From Erwinia oleae (GTDB taxonomy: Bacteria > Pseudomonadota > Gammaproteobacteria > Enterobacterales > Enterobacteriaceae): a stretch of 51,069 nucleotides of DNA. Shown here piece after piece: positions 37,512 to 48,334 of the stretch. Positions within the stretch are counted from its first letter, which is position 1; each line of letters opens with the position of its first letter. A program made the translations under genes and the position numbers. The notes below the pieces were generated by a model. That model was given only the letters and a program-made list of their open reading frames with translations. It had not been told where the DNA came from and did not search any database. The stretch lies in contig NZ_JNVB01000021.1 of NCBI RefSeq assembly GCF_000770305.1, positions 1 through 51,069 on the forward strand, given 5' to 3'.

Positions 37512-39152
37512 CTATTCTGCTTCGCGCTCGTCTTCCGGCTGCTCAAGCACGCTGTAGGCGACCGCGCAGAACAGCGAATTCAGCCGCTTCATGTCGCCGA
37601 GCAGGCCAAGGTGCAACGAGCTGGTTTCGATGCTCTGCACATTTTGCTGATGCAGGCGATCGACATGTTTATGCGAGTAGCGACGATTGGTGATGCGGAA
37701 ACGGTGCTTGCTGCGGCGCAGCCGCTTCGCGCTGGCCATGTCCTGCGACAAAAACACCGAAAGCGCCAGCCGCAGGTTACCGGTGAGCTGCTCCATCAGC
37801 GTATCCAGCTCGGCAAGCCCGTCAACAGAGAAAGGCCGCCGCGCATTGAGCGATTTGTCGGCGACGTCGCCGCTCATGCGCTCAAGAATATCGCCCGCCA
37901 TCTCCAGGTTCAGCGCCATCTCAATGATTTCCGCCCAGCGACGCGAATCCTCTTCGGGCAGATCCTCTTTCGGCATCTGCGCAAGATAGAGCTTGATGGC
38001 GGTATACAGCACATCCACGTCATCATCCAGCTTGCGAACTTCACGCTCTTGCCGCACTTCGCCGTGCATTACTTTGCTGAACGCGCCCAGCATCTGCTCC
38101 AGCACGTCGCCCATACGCAGCGTTTCGCGCGACGCGTTGACTAATGCCAGCGCGGGCGTGTCCAGCGCGCTGCTGTCCAGATGCCGTGGCTTCATACGCA
38201 GCTCGGTCTGCGGCTCTTCGCCAATCAGACGGCGACACAGACGCGCCATCGGGTCGGCAAACGGCACCAGGATCAGACAGCGGATCAGGTTGTAGAAAAC
38301 GTGGAAGAAAATAACCAGCTCTTCTTCATTTACCGGAAGTTTATGCAGCCAGTCGGCCAGCGGATCGATAAACGGCAATACTGCCACCGAACCGATAAAT
38401 TTAAACAGCAGGCTGCCGAGCGCCACGCGTTTTCCGGCGGCGTTGGAGGTGCTGTTATTCAGCATCGCCAGCAGGCCGCTGCCGAGGTTGGCACCAATCA
38501 CCAGACAGAGTGCGACCTTGAATGAGATGACGCCGGTGGCGGTCAGCGTGGCGGTCAGCAGCACTGCCGCCAGGCTGGAGTAGCTGACAATCGCAAAGAC
38601 GGCGCCGATCAGCGCATCCATCGTCACATCGCCGGTCAGCGAGGAGAACAGGACTTTCACGCCTGCCGCCTGAGTGATCGGCGTGGCGGCGGCGACAATC
38701 AGCTGCAATGCCAGCAGAATCAGCCCCAGACCGATGCTGGCGCGGCCAATCTGTCCGGCACGGGTCTGTTTACGCCCTAAAAAGAACACCACGCCAAAAA
38801 AGATCAGCAGCGGTGAGAGCCAGGAGAGATCGAAGGTAAGTAACCGCGCCATCAGCGCGGTGCCGACGTCAGCGCCAAGAATAATCACCAGCGCCGGCGT
38901 CAGGCCTACCAGCTCCTGCGCGACAAATGAAGTCACCAGCAGCGTGGTGGCGTTACTGCTCTGTACCAGCGCGGTAACGCCAATACCGGCAACGAACGCC
39001 ATCGGCTTTTTCGCTACGCTGCGGCTCAGCACGCGCCGCAGATCGGCGCCGTAAACCCGCATGATCCCGGTACGCACGATATGCGTTCCCCAGACCAGCA
39101 ACGCCACGGCGGAAAGTAAATTAAGCAGGGTTAACAATGATATCGACCTCAT
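37512..39152 (-). CDS. yjbB: Na/Pi cotransporter family protein YjbB
   Basis: 546 residues. The first half (to about 300) holds two repeats of the phosphate-transporter QSS motif; ALVQSSNATTLLVTSF and VSYSSLAAVLLTATL are seen. The second half is a cytoplasmic PhoU-like helical domain (for example HLDSSALDTPALALVNASRETLRMG). E. coli YjbB can export phosphate. Start at 39152 is an ATG without a visible ribosome binding site; a TTG at 39137, 9 bases after GAGG, would give the E. coli-like start MLTLLN and is a good alternative. It lies downstream of metH on the same strand. Confidence 0.9.
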   Translation of the reverse strand: MRSISLLTLLNLLSAVALLVWGTHIVRTGIMRVYGADLRRVLSRSVAKKPMAFVAGIGVTALVQSSNATTLLVTSFVAQELVGLTPALVIILGADVGTALMARLLTFDLSWLSPLLIFFGVVFFLGRKQTRAGQIGRASIGLGLILLALQLIVAAATPITQAAGVKVLFSSLTGDVTMDALIGAVFAIVSYSSLAAVLLTATLTATGVISFKVALCLVIGANLGSGLLAMLNNSTSNAAGKRVALGSLLFKFIGSVAVLPFIDPLADWLHKLPVNEEELVIFFHVFYNLIRCLILVPFADPMARLCRRLIGEEPQTELRMKPRHLDSSALDTPALALVNASRETLRMGDVLEQMLGAFSKVMHGEVRQEREVRKLDDDVDVLYTAIKLYLAQMPKEDLPEEDSRRWAEIIEMALNLEMAGDILERMSGDVADKSLNARRPFSVDGLAELDTLMEQLTGNLRLALSVFLSQDMASAKRLRRSKHRFRITNRRYSHKHVDRLHQQNVQSIETSSLHLGLLGDMKRLNSLFCAVAYSVLEQPEDEREAE

Positions 39153-39280
39153 AACACAAAAACGAAAAAAGCTTCGGGTTAACGCCCGACGCATTAAGTT
39201 TAGCCGTCCTGTGAAAAAAATGTGTTGAATCAGCGCGATATATTACGAAGCATCGTCAACGTTTATCAGCGACAGGGCTC

Positions 39281-39309
39281 GCAGGACGCGTCAACAGCAC
39301 GCGTCCTGC
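39281..39309 (-). terminator. Hairpin after metH
   Basis: GCAGGACGCGT, loop CAACAGC, ACGCGTCCTGC is a perfect 11-bp stem 7 bases after the metH stop. No T run follows, but the stem is very stable. Confidence 0.7.
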
Positions 39310-39315
39310 GGTTAA

Positions 39316-42300
39316 CTAATCCGCATCGTAACCGAGGTTGGGCGCCAGCCAGCGCTCCACGTCACTGACCGTCATCCCTTTGCGCGCGGCGTAATCTTCT
39401 ATCTGATCGCGCTGAAGCTGCGCAACAGCGAAGTACTTACTGTCCGGATGACTGAAATACCAGCCAGAAACGGAGGCGCCTGGCCACATCGCGAAGGATT
39501 CGGTCAGCTTCATGCCGGTATGCTTTTCCACGTCCAGCAGCGCCCAGATGGTCGATTTTTCAGTATGCTCCGGGCAGGCCGGATAACCGGGTGCCGGGCG
39601 AATTCCCTGATAGTTTTCGCGGATCAGCGCCTCGTTGCTGAGATTTTCCGTCGCCGCATAACCCCAGATGACCTTGCGCACCCGCGCATGGAGATATTCT
39701 GCAAACGCTTCAGCAAGACGATCGGCCAGCGCTTTTACCATGATTTTATTGTAATCATCATGCTGCGCGTCAAAGGCGTCGGCCAGCGCATCCTCCTCAA
39801 GACCACCAGTGACGGCGAACGCGCCCAGATAATCGGCTTTGCGGCTGGACTTCGGTGCGATGAAGTCGGCCAGGCAATAGTTAGCAAACCCCGTTTTTTC
39901 AGTTTGCTGACGTAAGTGATGACTCACTTCTAAAACATGCTGACGGGACGCGTCGGTGTAGATTTCAATATCATCCTCCACGCGATTTGCCGGAAAGATA
40001 CCCACGACGCCGCGTGGTGTGAGTGACTGCTTTGCGCTCAACTCGTCTAACATTGCGTTGGCATCGGCAAACAGGCGCTTCGCTTCTTCGCCAACAATTT
40101 CATCTTCCAGAATGCGTGGATACTTCCCTGCCAGCGACCATGTCATAAAGAACGGCGTCCAGTCGATATAGTGACGCAGGGTTTCGATGTTAGCGCTCAC
40201 TTCGCTCACGCCCGTTCGGTGAGGCGCAGGCGGCGTGTAGGTTTCCCAGTCAAACGCCAGATCATTGTCCCGCGCGGCCTGAAGCGTGACCGGCGGCGTT
40301 CGCGGCTTTTTACGCGCATGCTGAATACGGACGGTTTCGTACTCTTTGCGGGTGCGTGCGACAAAGTCGTCATATTGCGTGGCTGAGAGCAGCGCCGAAA
40401 CCACGCCAACGGTGCGTGAGGCGTTCTGCACGTAAACCGTCGGGCCGCTGTAGTTCTGCTCGATTTTCACCGCCGTGTGCGCTTTGGAGGTGGTGGCGCC
40501 GCCGATCAGCAGCGGCAGCGTAAAGCCCTGGCGCTCCATCTCTTTCGCCACGCTGACCATTTCATCAAGCGAGGGCGTGATCAGGCCGGAAAGCCCGATG
40601 ATATCGGCGTTGTGCTCCCGCGCGGTTTTAAGAATTTTATCGCCCGGCACCATCACGCCTAAGTCGATGATTTCGTAGTTATTACACTGCAACACCACGC
40701 CGACGATGTTTTTGCCAATGTCGTGCACGTCCCCCTTGACGGTCGCCAGCACAATCCTGCCGTTGGTGCTGCCTTTCTCCTTGCTGGCCTGAATGTAAGG
40801 TTCCAGGTACGCCACCGCCTGCTTCATCACGCGGGCGGATTTAACCACCTGCGGCAGAAACATTTTTCCTTCGCCAAACAGGTCGCCGACCACGTTCATA
40901 CCTGCCATCAGCGGCCCTTCAATGACTTCGATGGGTCGGCTTGCGTTCTGTCGCGCGGCTTCCGTGTCCTCTTCGATGAATTCGGTGATGCCTTTCACCA
41001 GCGAATATTCCAGCCGTTTTTCCACCTGCCAGCTGCGCCATTCCGCCTGCGGCTTCGCGCTGTCGTCGCCTTTGTTGCCGCGATATTTTTCCGCCAGCGC
41101 CAGCAGACGATCGGTGCCATCAGGCCTGCGGTTAAGGATCACATCCTCAACCGCCTGTTTCAGATCCGCATCCAGATCGTCGTAAATAGCCAGTTGTCCG
41201 GCGTTGACGATCCCCATATCCATGCCGTTGCGAATGGCGTAGTAAAGGAACACCGCGTGGATCGCTTCGCGTACCGCGTCGTTGCCGCGAAACGAAAAAG
41301 AGACGTTTGACACACCGCCGGAGATCATCGCATAAGGCAGTTCGCGCTTGATGTCTTCGCAGGCACCGATAAAATCCATCGCATAGTTGTTGTGTTCGTC
41401 GATACCGGTGGCGACAGCAAAAATGTTGGGATCAAAAATAATATCTTCAGGCGGGAAACCCACTTCTTCAGTCAGAATCTGATAAGCACGACGACAGATT
41501 TCGATTTTACGCTCGCGCGTGTCGGCCTGCCCCACTTCGTCAAAGGCCATCACCACCATCGCCGCGCCATAGCGTCGCACCAACCGCGCGTGATCAATAA
41601 AGGTGTCCACGCCCTCTTTCATCGAAATGGAGTTAACGATCCCTTTGCCCTGAATGCACTGTAAACCCTTCTCGATGACTTCCCACTTTGAGGAGTCGAT
41701 CATGATCGGCACGCGTGCGATATCCGGCTCGCCCGCAATCAAATTCAGGAATCGCACCATCGCCGCTTCAGCGTCAAGCATTCCTTCGTCCATATTGATA
41801 TCAATAATCTGTGCGCCGCTTTCCACCTGTTGCAGTGCAACCTCAAGCGCTTCGTTATATTTCTCCTCTTTAATCAGGCGCTTAAATTTTGCCGAACCGG
41901 TGACGTTAGTCCGCTCGCCAACGTTGACGAACAGCGACTCCGCACTTATCGTCAGCGGCTCCAGGCCAGACAGGCGGCAGGCGATCGGGATGTCAGGCAG
42001 CGGACGCGGCGCAACGCCTTCCACCGCTTTCGCCATGGCCGCAATGTGCTCAGGCGTGGTGCCGCAGCAGCCGCCAACGATATTGAGAAACCCCGCCTGC
42101 GCCCACTCGCCAATCTGCTCCGCCATCACCCGCGCGTCCAGATCGTACTCACCAAAGGCATTCGGCAGCCCGGCGTTTGGATGCGCGGTGACGTAACCTT
42201 CAGCAATACGCGACAGTTCCGCCACGTACTGGCGAAGCTCGTCCGGGCCGAGCGCGCAGTTCAGACCAAAGGAGAGCGGCCGGGCGTGGCGCAGCGAATT

Positions 42301-42990
42301 GTAGAAGGCTTCGGTAGTCTGGCCGGAAAGCGTGCGGCCGGAAGCATCGGTAATGGTGCCGGAGATCATCAGCGGCAGCTCAATGCCGAGCGCGTCGAAT
42401 TCGCTCTGCACGGCAAAGATCGCCGCTTTGGCGTTGAGCGTGTCGAAAACGGTTTCGATCATGATGATATCCGCACCGCCCTCAACCAGCGCGCGGGTGG
42501 ATTCGCGGTAGGCCTCAACCAGCTGATTAAAAGTGACGTTGCGGAAAGCGGGATCGTTCACGTCTGGCGAGATTGAGCAGGTGCGATTGGTGGGGCCAAG
42601 CACGCCGGCCACGTAGCGCGGCCTGTCCGGCGTGCGCGCGGTCCATTCATCGGCGCAGGCGCGGGCCAGCTTCGCCGCCGAGAGGTTGATCTCCGCCGAA
42701 AGCGATTCCATATGGTAATCGGCCATCGCAATGGCCGTGGCGTTGAAGGTGTTGGTTTCAAGAATGTCTGCCCCGGCGGCCAGATAGGCGTTGTGGATCT
42801 CGCTAATCACATCGGGCCGGGTCAACACCAGCAAATCGTTGTTCCCTTTTAAATCACTTTGCCAGTCGGCAAAGCGTTCACCGCGAAAATCCTTTTCTTC
42901 CAGGCGATAGCTCTGGATCATGGTGCCCATACCGCCATCCAGCACCATAATACGCTGCCCGAGCTGCTGTCGAATTGCTGATAATTTCAC
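39316..42990 (-). CDS. metH: Cobalamin-dependent methionine synthase
   Basis: 1224 residues, about the E. coli length (1227). Modules in order: homocysteine domain with zinc ligands in GLNCALG and GGCCGTTP; pterin domain ([14 protein letters not shown]); cap and B12 domain with [14 protein letters not shown], whose His binds cobalt from below; and the S-adenosylmethionine reactivation domain with [15 protein letters not shown]. It methylates homocysteine from 5-methyltetrahydrofolate. Start is the GTG at 42990 (GAGG 5 bases upstream); the ATG further upstream extends beyond the family start. It is divergent from edd. In E. coli aceBAK-iclR lie between metA and metH. Confidence 0.98.
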   Translation of the reverse strand: MKLSAIRQQLGQRIMVLDGGMGTMIQSYRLEEKDFRGERFADWQSDLKGNNDLLVLTRPDVISEIHNAYLAAGADILETNTFNATAIAMADYHMESLSAEINLSAAKLARACADEWTARTPDRPRYVAGVLGPTNRTCSISPDVNDPAFRNVTFNQLVEAYRESTRALVEGGADIIMIETVFDTLNAKAAIFAVQSEFDALGIELPLMISGTITDASGRTLSGQTTEAFYNSLRHARPLSFGLNCALGPDELRQYVAELSRIAEGYVTAHPNAGLPNAFGEYDLDARVMAEQIGEWAQAGFLNIVGGCCGTTPEHIAAMAKAVEGVAPRPLPDIPIACRLSGLEPLTISAESLFVNVGERTNVTGSAKFKRLIKEEKYNEALEVALQQVESGAQIIDINMDEGMLDAEAAMVRFLNLIAGEPDIARVPIMIDSSKWEVIEKGLQCIQGKGIVNSISMKEGVDTFIDHARLVRRYGAAMVVMAFDEVGQADTRERKIEICRRAYQILTEEVGFPPEDIIFDPNIFAVATGIDEHNNYAMDFIGACEDIKRELPYAMISGGVSNVSFSFRGNDAVREAIHAVFLYYAIRNGMDMGIVNAGQLAIYDDLDADLKQAVEDVILNRRPDGTDRLLALAEKYRGNKGDDSAKPQAEWRSWQVEKRLEYSLVKGITEFIEEDTEAARQNASRPIEVIEGPLMAGMNVVGDLFGEGKMFLPQVVKSARVMKQAVAYLEPYIQASKEKGSTNGRIVLATVKGDVHDIGKNIVGVVLQCNNYEIIDLGVMVPGDKILKTAREHNADIIGLSGLITPSLDEMVSVAKEMERQGFTLPLLIGGATTSKAHTAVKIEQNYSGPTVYVQNASRTVGVVSALLSATQYDDFVARTRKEYETVRIQHARKKPRTPPVTLQAARDNDLAFDWETYTPPAPHRTGVSEVSANIETLRHYIDWTPFFMTWSLAGKYPRILEDEIVGEEAKRLFADANAMLDELSAKQSLTPRGVVGIFPANRVEDDIEIYTDASRQHVLEVSHHLRQQTEKTGFANYCLADFIAPKSSRKADYLGAFAVTGGLEEDALADAFDAQHDDYNKIMVKALADRLAEAFAEYLHARVRKVIWGYAATENLSNEALIRENYQGIRPAPGYPACPEHTEKSTIWALLDVEKHTGMKLTESFAMWPGASVSGWYFSHPDSKYFAVAQLQRDQIEDYAARKGMTVSDVERWLAPNLGYDAD

Positions 42991-43181
42991 ACTTGCCTCT
43001 TTCACGTCATCCTGTGGCCAAAACGCCCGACATCCATACTGGCACAACTTTTGCCCTGCTCAAAGCGATGACAGACGCGCCGTTTTTACCGTGCCGATTC
43101 GCGGTAAAACGTTGAGGAAGATCACAGATGGGCGCAATGTCCGGCGGTTTTTATTGCGGACGAACGAAATTAGCATAACAA

Positions 43182-43195
43182 TGTTACCGGTAACA
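43182..43195. promoter_or_regulatory. GntR-type operator upstream of edd
   Basis: TGTTACCGGTAACA is a perfect palindrome, and with its flanks (A before it) it fits the gluconate repressor GntR site ATGTTACCGGTAACAT as recalled. It lies 71 bases before the edd ATG, in the metH-edd spacer, and predicts that gluconate induces edd. Confidence 0.85.
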
Positions 43196-43265
43196 AAAAA
43201 CTCTCTCAGCCGTCAGCGCAGGCGATCGCCCGGGCAGTGCGGCATCAGCTACAGGAAGCCTCCGC

Positions 43266-45086
43266 ATGAGCACTCTCAACGCCACTTTAGATGCCGTTAC
43301 CCGGCGCATTATTGACCGCTCCACCGCCACGCGCCACGATTACCTCGCGCGTATTGAGGCCGCCCGCGCGCGAACGGTACATCGCGCCCGGCTCGCCTGC
43401 GGAAATCTGGCTCACGGCTTTGCCGCCTGCCAGCCCGATGACAAAGCGATGCTGAAAAATATGGTGCGCAGTGATATCGCCATTATTACCGCCTACAACG
43501 ATATGCTCTCGGCACATCAACCTTATGAAAATTATCCCGAAAAGCTGAAGCGCGCGCTTAAGCAGGTGGGCGCGGTGGGTCAGGTGGCCGGCGGCGTGCC
43601 TGCAATGTGTGATGGCGTGACGCAGGGGCAGGACGGCATGGAGCTGTCGCTGATGAGCCGCGATATTATCGCCATGTCCGCCGCCGTGGGCCTTTCTCAC
43701 AATATGTTCGACGGGGCGCTCTATTTGGGGATCTGCGATAAAATTGTTCCCGGCCTGATGATGTCGGCGCTGTCGTTTGGCCATCTGCCTGCGCTGTTTG
43801 TGCCGGCGGGCCCCATGAGCAGCGGCCTGCCGAATAAAGAGAAGGTGCGCGTCCGTCAGCTCTACACGGAAGGCAAAGTTGATCGTCAGGCGCTGCTGGA
43901 GGCTGAATCCGCCTCTTATCACAGCATCGGCACCTGCACGTTTTATGGTACTGCCAACAGCAACCAGATGGTGATGGAGGTGATGGGTTTGCATCTGCCG
44001 GGCGCCTCGTTCGTTCATCCTGACTCTCCCCTGCGCGAGGCGCTTACCGATGCGGCGGCACGGCAGATCACCCGCCTGACCGAAACCGCCGGGAACGCGA
44101 TGCCGCTCGGCCGGTTAGTGGATGAGAAAGTGGTGGTCAACGGCATTGTGGCGCTGCTGGCGACCGGCGGTTCAACTAACCTGACCATGCATCTGGTGGC
44201 GATGGCGCGCGCGGCGGGCATCATCATCAACTGGGACGACTTCTCCGATCTTTCTGAAGCGGTACCGTTGCTGTGTCGCATCTATCCAAACGGCCCGGCG
44301 GATATCAATCAGTTTCAGGCGGCGGGCGGCGTGCCGCTGGTGGTGCGCGAGCTGCTCAGTCATGGCCTGCTGCATGAAGACGTGAACACCGTAGCCGGTT
44401 TCGGCCTGCATCGTTACACCCGGGAACCCTGGCTGAATAACGGCGAGCTGGCGTGGCGCGAAGGTGCCGACGCATCGCTGGACGATGGCGTTATTGCCTG
44501 CGTCGCCCGACCGTTTGCACCTCATGGCGGCACAAAAGTGATGTCCGGCAATCTGGGCCGCGCGGTAATGAAAACCTCTGCCGTGCCTGTTAATAATCAG
44601 ATTATCGAAGCGCCCGCCGTGGTGTTCGACAGCCAGCACGATGTGCAGCCTGCCTTTGACGCGGGAGAGCTGGATAAGGATTGCGTGATCGTGGTGCGTT
44701 TTCAGGGTCCGCAGGCCAACGGCATGCCGGAGCTGCACAAGCTGATGCCGCCGCTGGGCGTGTTGATGGATCGTGGTTTCAATGTGGCTCTGGTGACCGA
44801 TGGCCGCCTTTCCGGCGCCTCTGGCAAGGTTCCTTCGGCCATTCATGTGACGCCAGAAGCCTGCGCCGGCGGCATGCTGGCGAAAATTCGTAATGGCGAT
44901 CCGATACGGGTTGATGGACGCAGCGGCGAACTGAGCGTGCTGATCGATCCGCTGACGCTGGCGGCGCGTGAGGCGTATCGGCCGGATTTACGCGCAGAAC
45001 ATATCGGCTGTGGCCGCGAGCTGTTTGCCGCGCTTCGCAGCCAGCTGTCCGGTGCCGAACAGGGCGCCTGCTCTATTCCCTTTTGA
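43266..45086 (+). CDS. edd: Phosphogluconate dehydratase (Entner-Doudoroff)
   Basis: 606 residues of the IlvD/Edd family. Iron-sulfur ligands are in [30 protein letters not shown] (Cys157) and [14 protein letters not shown] (Cys224). The C-terminal [21 protein letters not shown] is the second family signature; the length matches Edd rather than the shorter or differently marked IlvD. It turns 6-phosphogluconate into KDPG in the cytoplasm. AGGAAG is 8 bases before the ATG. No eda follows, and the next gene metA is convergent with only 10 bases between. In E. coli edd is joined to eda near zwf; here it stands alone. Confidence 0.95.
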   Translation: MSTLNATLDAVTRRIIDRSTATRHDYLARIEAARARTVHRARLACGNLAHGFAACQPDDKAMLKNMVRSDIAIITAYNDMLSAHQPYENYPEKLKRALKQVGAVGQVAGGVPAMCDGVTQGQDGMELSLMSRDIIAMSAAVGLSHNMFDGALYLGICDKIVPGLMMSALSFGHLPALFVPAGPMSSGLPNKEKVRVRQLYTEGKVDRQALLEAESASYHSIGTCTFYGTANSNQMVMEVMGLHLPGASFVHPDSPLREALTDAAARQITRLTETAGNAMPLGRLVDEKVVVNGIVALLATGGSTNLTMHLVAMARAAGIIINWDDFSDLSEAVPLLCRIYPNGPADINQFQAAGGVPLVVRELLSHGLLHEDVNTVAGFGLHRYTREPWLNNGELAWREGADASLDDGVIACVARPFAPHGGTKVMSGNLGRAVMKTSAVPVNNQIIEAPAVVFDSQHDVQPAFDAGELDKDCVIVVRFQGPQANGMPELHKLMPPLGVLMDRGFNVALVTDGRLSGASGKVPSAIHVTPEACAGGMLAKIRNGDPIRVDGRSGELSVLIDPLTLAAREAYRPDLRAEHIGCGRELFAALRSQLSGAEQGACSIPF

Positions 45087-45090
45087 GGAG

Positions 45091-45108
45091 ACGCTTTTAT
45101 TCAAGCGT
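45091..45108. terminator. Short hairpin at the edd-metA junction
   Basis: ACGCTT, loop TTATTC, AAGCGT overlaps the metA stop region. A 6-bp stem is weak; it is the only structure in the 10-base spacer between two convergent genes. Confidence 0.35.
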
Positions 45109-46026
45109 TGGATTCATATGGCGCAGGTCAAACGGCGTGATCTGATAAACGTAATAGTTCAGCCAGTTTGAAAAGAGCAGATTGCCGTGGCTGCGCCAGC
45201 TTGCGCGCGGCGGCAGCTCCGGGTTGTCCTGTGGAAAATAGTTACAGGGCACCTCAGGATTCAGACCGGCTTCATAGTCACGATGGTATTCACCGGACAG
45301 CGTCAGCGCGTCATATTCAGGATGGCCGGTGACAAACGCCAGCCGCTTGTCTTTACTGGCAAACAGGTAAGCGCCGGTGTCTTCGGATTCCGCAAAAATT
45401 TCCAGATCCGTATAATCACGTAACAGATGAGAGGGAAAATCGGCGTAGCGTGAATGCGGCGCAAGAAACGTATCATCAAAGCCCCGCGTCAGCAGCGCAT
45501 GAGGATGCAGGATTTTATGTTCATAAACGCCTGAGAGCTTGGTTTCCCGCGTTTGCTTGGGAATACCATAAAGAATGTTCAGCGCCGCCTGTACCGCCCA
45601 ACAGACAAAAAGCGTTGACGTAACATGTTCCTTTGCCCAGTGCAGAACGCGCTGGATCTGCGGCCAGTAGGCCACGTCGTTAAAATCCACTAACCCCAGC
45701 GGCGCGCCGGTGACAATCAGTCCATCGAAGTTATCATGCTGAATGTCATCAAAATTACAGTAGAAGTTGTTCAGGTGCTCCATCGGCGTATTGCGCGACT
45801 CACGGCTGTCGATACGTAGAAGCTGGATATCTATCTGTAAGGGCGAGTTGGAAAGCAGCCGTAAAAACTGATTTTCGGTTTCAATTTTTTTTGGCATCAG
45901 ATTCAGTACCAGCACTTTTAGCGGACGAATTTCCTGCGTGCGGGCACGCGTCGAGGTCATCACAAAGACATTTTCGTTACGCAAAAAATTTACTGCGGGT
46001 AATTCATCGGGCACCCTGATTGGCAT
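45097..46026 (-). CDS. metA: Homoserine O-succinyltransferase
   Basis: 309 residues, identical in length to E. coli MetA. It starts [12 protein letters not shown]. The catalytic Cys142 is in [13 protein letters not shown], and the His-Glu part is in [12 protein letters not shown]. It activates homoserine with succinyl-CoA, first committed step of methionine synthesis. Start at 46026 has GAGGAAG upstream; the longer reading begins inside the control region. Upstream lies a tandem of MetJ-type boxes, so it should be repressed by MetJ with S-adenosylmethionine. The pathway partner metH is 2 kb away. Confidence 0.97.
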   Translation of the reverse strand: MPIRVPDELPAVNFLRNENVFVMTSTRARTQEIRPLKVLVLNLMPKKIETENQFLRLLSNSPLQIDIQLLRIDSRESRNTPMEHLNNFYCNFDDIQHDNFDGLIVTGAPLGLVDFNDVAYWPQIQRVLHWAKEHVTSTLFVCWAVQAALNILYGIPKQTRETKLSGVYEHKILHPHALLTRGFDDTFLAPHSRYADFPSHLLRDYTDLEIFAESEDTGAYLFASKDKRLAFVTGHPEYDALTLSGEYHRDYEAGLNPEVPCNYFPQDNPELPPRASWRSHGNLLFSNWLNYYVYQITPFDLRHMNPTLE

Positions 46027-46051
46027 TATCTGCTTCCTCAACTAACCATTT

Positions 46052-46075
46052 ATACGTTTAGACATCCAGACAGCC
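46052..46075. promoter_or_regulatory. MetJ operator (tandem met boxes) of metA
   Basis: ATACGTTT, AGACATCC and AGACAGCC are three adjacent 8-mers, matching the met-box consensus AGACGTCT at about 6, 6 and 5 positions. Their position just before metA is where MetJ sites lie in E. coli. Confidence 0.75.
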
Positions 46076-46136
46076 AAAGATAACGTGATGTCCGCGCGTT
46101 GTCGAGAACTCATCCGGCTGTTGAAAATATTTCATC

Positions 46137-46985
46137 TCAGACAGCATCAAATAGATCGACGAAAGGAAGCGTGACGGCGGCGTCCACGCCGGTGTGACGA
46201 TAGAGCAGCCAGGTGCGGCTTTTCACCGCCGCGCCATTGAAAACAATCGGCGTGCGCGCCAGCGAAGCAGGCAGCGGCTGATAGCTGGACACGATGGCGT
46301 AGCCTAATCCCTTTTCCACCATCGCCAGGCAGACCTCCAGTTTATCCACGCGCATTGCCACGCGTGGCGCCGTGGCGTAGTTGGCATTCCACCAGCGCTC
46401 AATCAGTTCGGTAATATGGCCGCCGTGGTTGAGATTGATTTGCGGCAACTGCGGCAGACGCGCCAGCTCAACAGGCTGGCGGCTGATCACGTAGTAATCA
46501 TCCTCATCAATCAGTTTTTTACCCTCTTTCCAGCCGTAGTCGTCTTTCACGATCGCCAGATGCACCTCATGGCGTTGCAGGCTGGAAAACATCTCTTCAC
46601 TCAGCCCGCTGATCAGATTAACGTCAATGCCAGGGTGGCGACGGTTCAGGGCAGTCAGCCGATCCGGCAGGCGGTAAGCCGCATAGTTGCTGGTCGCACC
46701 AATCCGCAACTCGCCCTGCTGGGGCGATGTCAGGCTCTGCAAGGTGGTCTTCAGCTGTCGGTGCTGCTCAAGTACGATCTCTGCATGCTGCGCCAGATAG
46801 CGTCCCTGTGCTGTAAACGTCAGCCCACGTCCGCCCTGTTCAAACAGCCGAATACTCAGCTTGCGCTCAATTTGCTTCAGCCGATAGCTGAGCGCTGGTT
46901 GCGAGGTGAAAAGCTGCTCAGCCGCACGGGTAATATTTCTGTATTGCCACACGGCCCGAATGATTAACCAGTCTTTTTCGTTCAT
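46137..46985 (-). CDS. LysR-family transcriptional regulator
   Basis: 282 residues. N-terminal HTH NITRAAEQLFTSQPALSYRLKQIE plus the LysR dimer linker, then a two-lobe effector domain (LRIGATSNYAAYRLPDRL, GYAIVSSYQPLP). GGAG lies 5 bases before the ATG at 46985; upstream in-frame ATG at 47126 gives an improbable 47-residue extension. It is divergent from the M20 hydrolase gene, with 155 bases between their starts, and probably regulates that cluster in answer to its substrate (inference). Confidence 0.9.
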   Translation of the reverse strand: MNEKDWLIIRAVWQYRNITRAAEQLFTSQPALSYRLKQIERKLSIRLFEQGGRGLTFTAQGRYLAQHAEIVLEQHRQLKTTLQSLTSPQQGELRIGATSNYAAYRLPDRLTALNRRHPGIDVNLISGLSEEMFSSLQRHEVHLAIVKDDYGWKEGKKLIDEDDYYVISRQPVELARLPQLPQINLNHGGHITELIERWWNANYATAPRVAMRVDKLEVCLAMVEKGLGYAIVSSYQPLPASLARTPIVFNGAAVKSRTWLLYRHTGVDAAVTLPFVDLFDAV

Positions 46986-47140
46986 CGTGCTCCGCCTCTG
47001 CTGCCCCTTCCATAAAATATTTTTTGGTAATGCAAAGCAAGCGATAAAAAAGCTCAATTGGGAATCAGCGTCCAAAAAGCCTATATCTGTATAACACGCT
47101 GCTTTTACGGCAGTTAATTGCACCAAACCGGAGCCCCTTT

Positions 47141-48331
47141 ATGGATGAACGCACCATCAGCGAGCAGAAGAATAAAATTATTTATGCCACTGAGGCTATC
47201 GCCGGTCAGATGCGCGCGCTGGCGCTAACGATCCATCAGTGTCCTGAACTCAGCTTTGAAGAGCATCGCTCTGCTGCCGCCCTCGCTGCGCCGCTACGCG
47301 AGGCGGGCTTTACGGTTGAAACCGGCATCGCCGGGCTTGAAACCGCCTTTCGCGCCCGCTGGCAAAATGGGGTCGGCGGCCCCACTATCGCGTTGCTGGC
47401 GGAATATGACGCGCTACCTGAACTCGGCCATGCCTGCGGCCATAACCTGATCGGCACGGCTTCCGTCGCCGCCGCGCTGGCGCTCAGGGCGGCAGATCTG
47501 CCTTTTAATGGCTGTATTGAGGTTATCGGTACCCCTGCCGAAGAAGAAGGCGGCGGTAAAATCATTATGGTCGAACAGGGCATCTTTGACGGCGTGGATG
47601 CCGCGATGATGTTCCATCCGCGCGAGAAAAATATGGTGATACGCGGCGCGCTGGCCTGCCACGACTCCACATTCAGGTTTTATGGTAAAGCTGCGCATGC
47701 GGCTTCGGCGCCGCAGCAGGGCATCAGCGCGCTGGACGCGGTTATTCATACTTTCAACGGTATCAATGCGCTGCGTCAGCTTTTTACCGACGATGTTCGC
47801 GTGCACGGCATCATCACTCACGGCGGCAGCGCGGCGAATATTATTCCTGCTTTCGCCGAGGCAAAGTTTATTCTGCGCGCCGCCACCGTAGGCGGCCTGG
47901 AAGCCGTGCGGCAAAAAGTGTATGCCGCCGCGCGAGGTGCTGCTGAAATGACCGGAGCACGTCTTGAGATCGACCAGGGGCTGATTTACGCCGAACGTAA
48001 TAACAATCTGGCGCTTGCCGCCAGCTTTACGCGGAATCTGGCTCTGCTTGGCGTAGAGCATGAAGCGCCACCGGTCAGCGGTGGCGTTGGCTCGTCCGAT
48101 ATCGGCAACGTCAGCCAGCTTACCGCCGTCATCCATCCCTATTTGCGCATTGGCGACGTAACGCCGCATACGCCTGAATTTGCCGCAGCGGCAGGCTCGG
48201 ACACGGCGCTGGATACCATGCTCGTTGCCGCTAATGCGCTGGCACTGACGACGTGGGAGTTATGCACCGATGCGGCGACGCTGGCAGCGGTAAAACATGA
48301 ATTCACTCAATGGCAGTCAGACCGGAGATAA
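47141..48331 (+). CDS. M20-family (AbgB/aminoacylase-like) metallo-hydrolase
   Basis: 396 residues. Features: AEYDALPELGHACGHN gives metal ligands (Glu88, His97, Cys99, His101 region), TPAEEEGGGK gives the catalytic glutamates (134-136), and MMFHPRE a further histidine. The insert domain is between about 170 and 290. This layout is that of the M20 subfamily D with p-aminobenzoyl-glutamate hydrolase B, IAA-amino acid hydrolase and hippurate hydrolase; it cleaves N-acyl amino acids or small dipeptides in the cytoplasm. GGAG lies before the ATG. It is followed after 3 bases by a binding-protein gene. Confidence 0.88.
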   Translation: MDERTISEQKNKIIYATEAIAGQMRALALTIHQCPELSFEEHRSAAALAAPLREAGFTVETGIAGLETAFRARWQNGVGGPTIALLAEYDALPELGHACGHNLIGTASVAAALALRAADLPFNGCIEVIGTPAEEEGGGKIIMVEQGIFDGVDAAMMFHPREKNMVIRGALACHDSTFRFYGKAAHAASAPQQGISALDAVIHTFNGINALRQLFTDDVRVHGIITHGGSAANIIPAFAEAKFILRAATVGGLEAVRQKVYAAARGAAEMTGARLEIDQGLIYAERNNNLALAASFTRNLALLGVEHEAPPVSGGVGSSDIGNVSQLTAVIHPYLRIGDVTPHTPEFAAAAGSDTALDTMLVAANALALTTWELCTDAATLAAVKHEFTQWQSDRR

Positions 48332-48334
48332 TCG

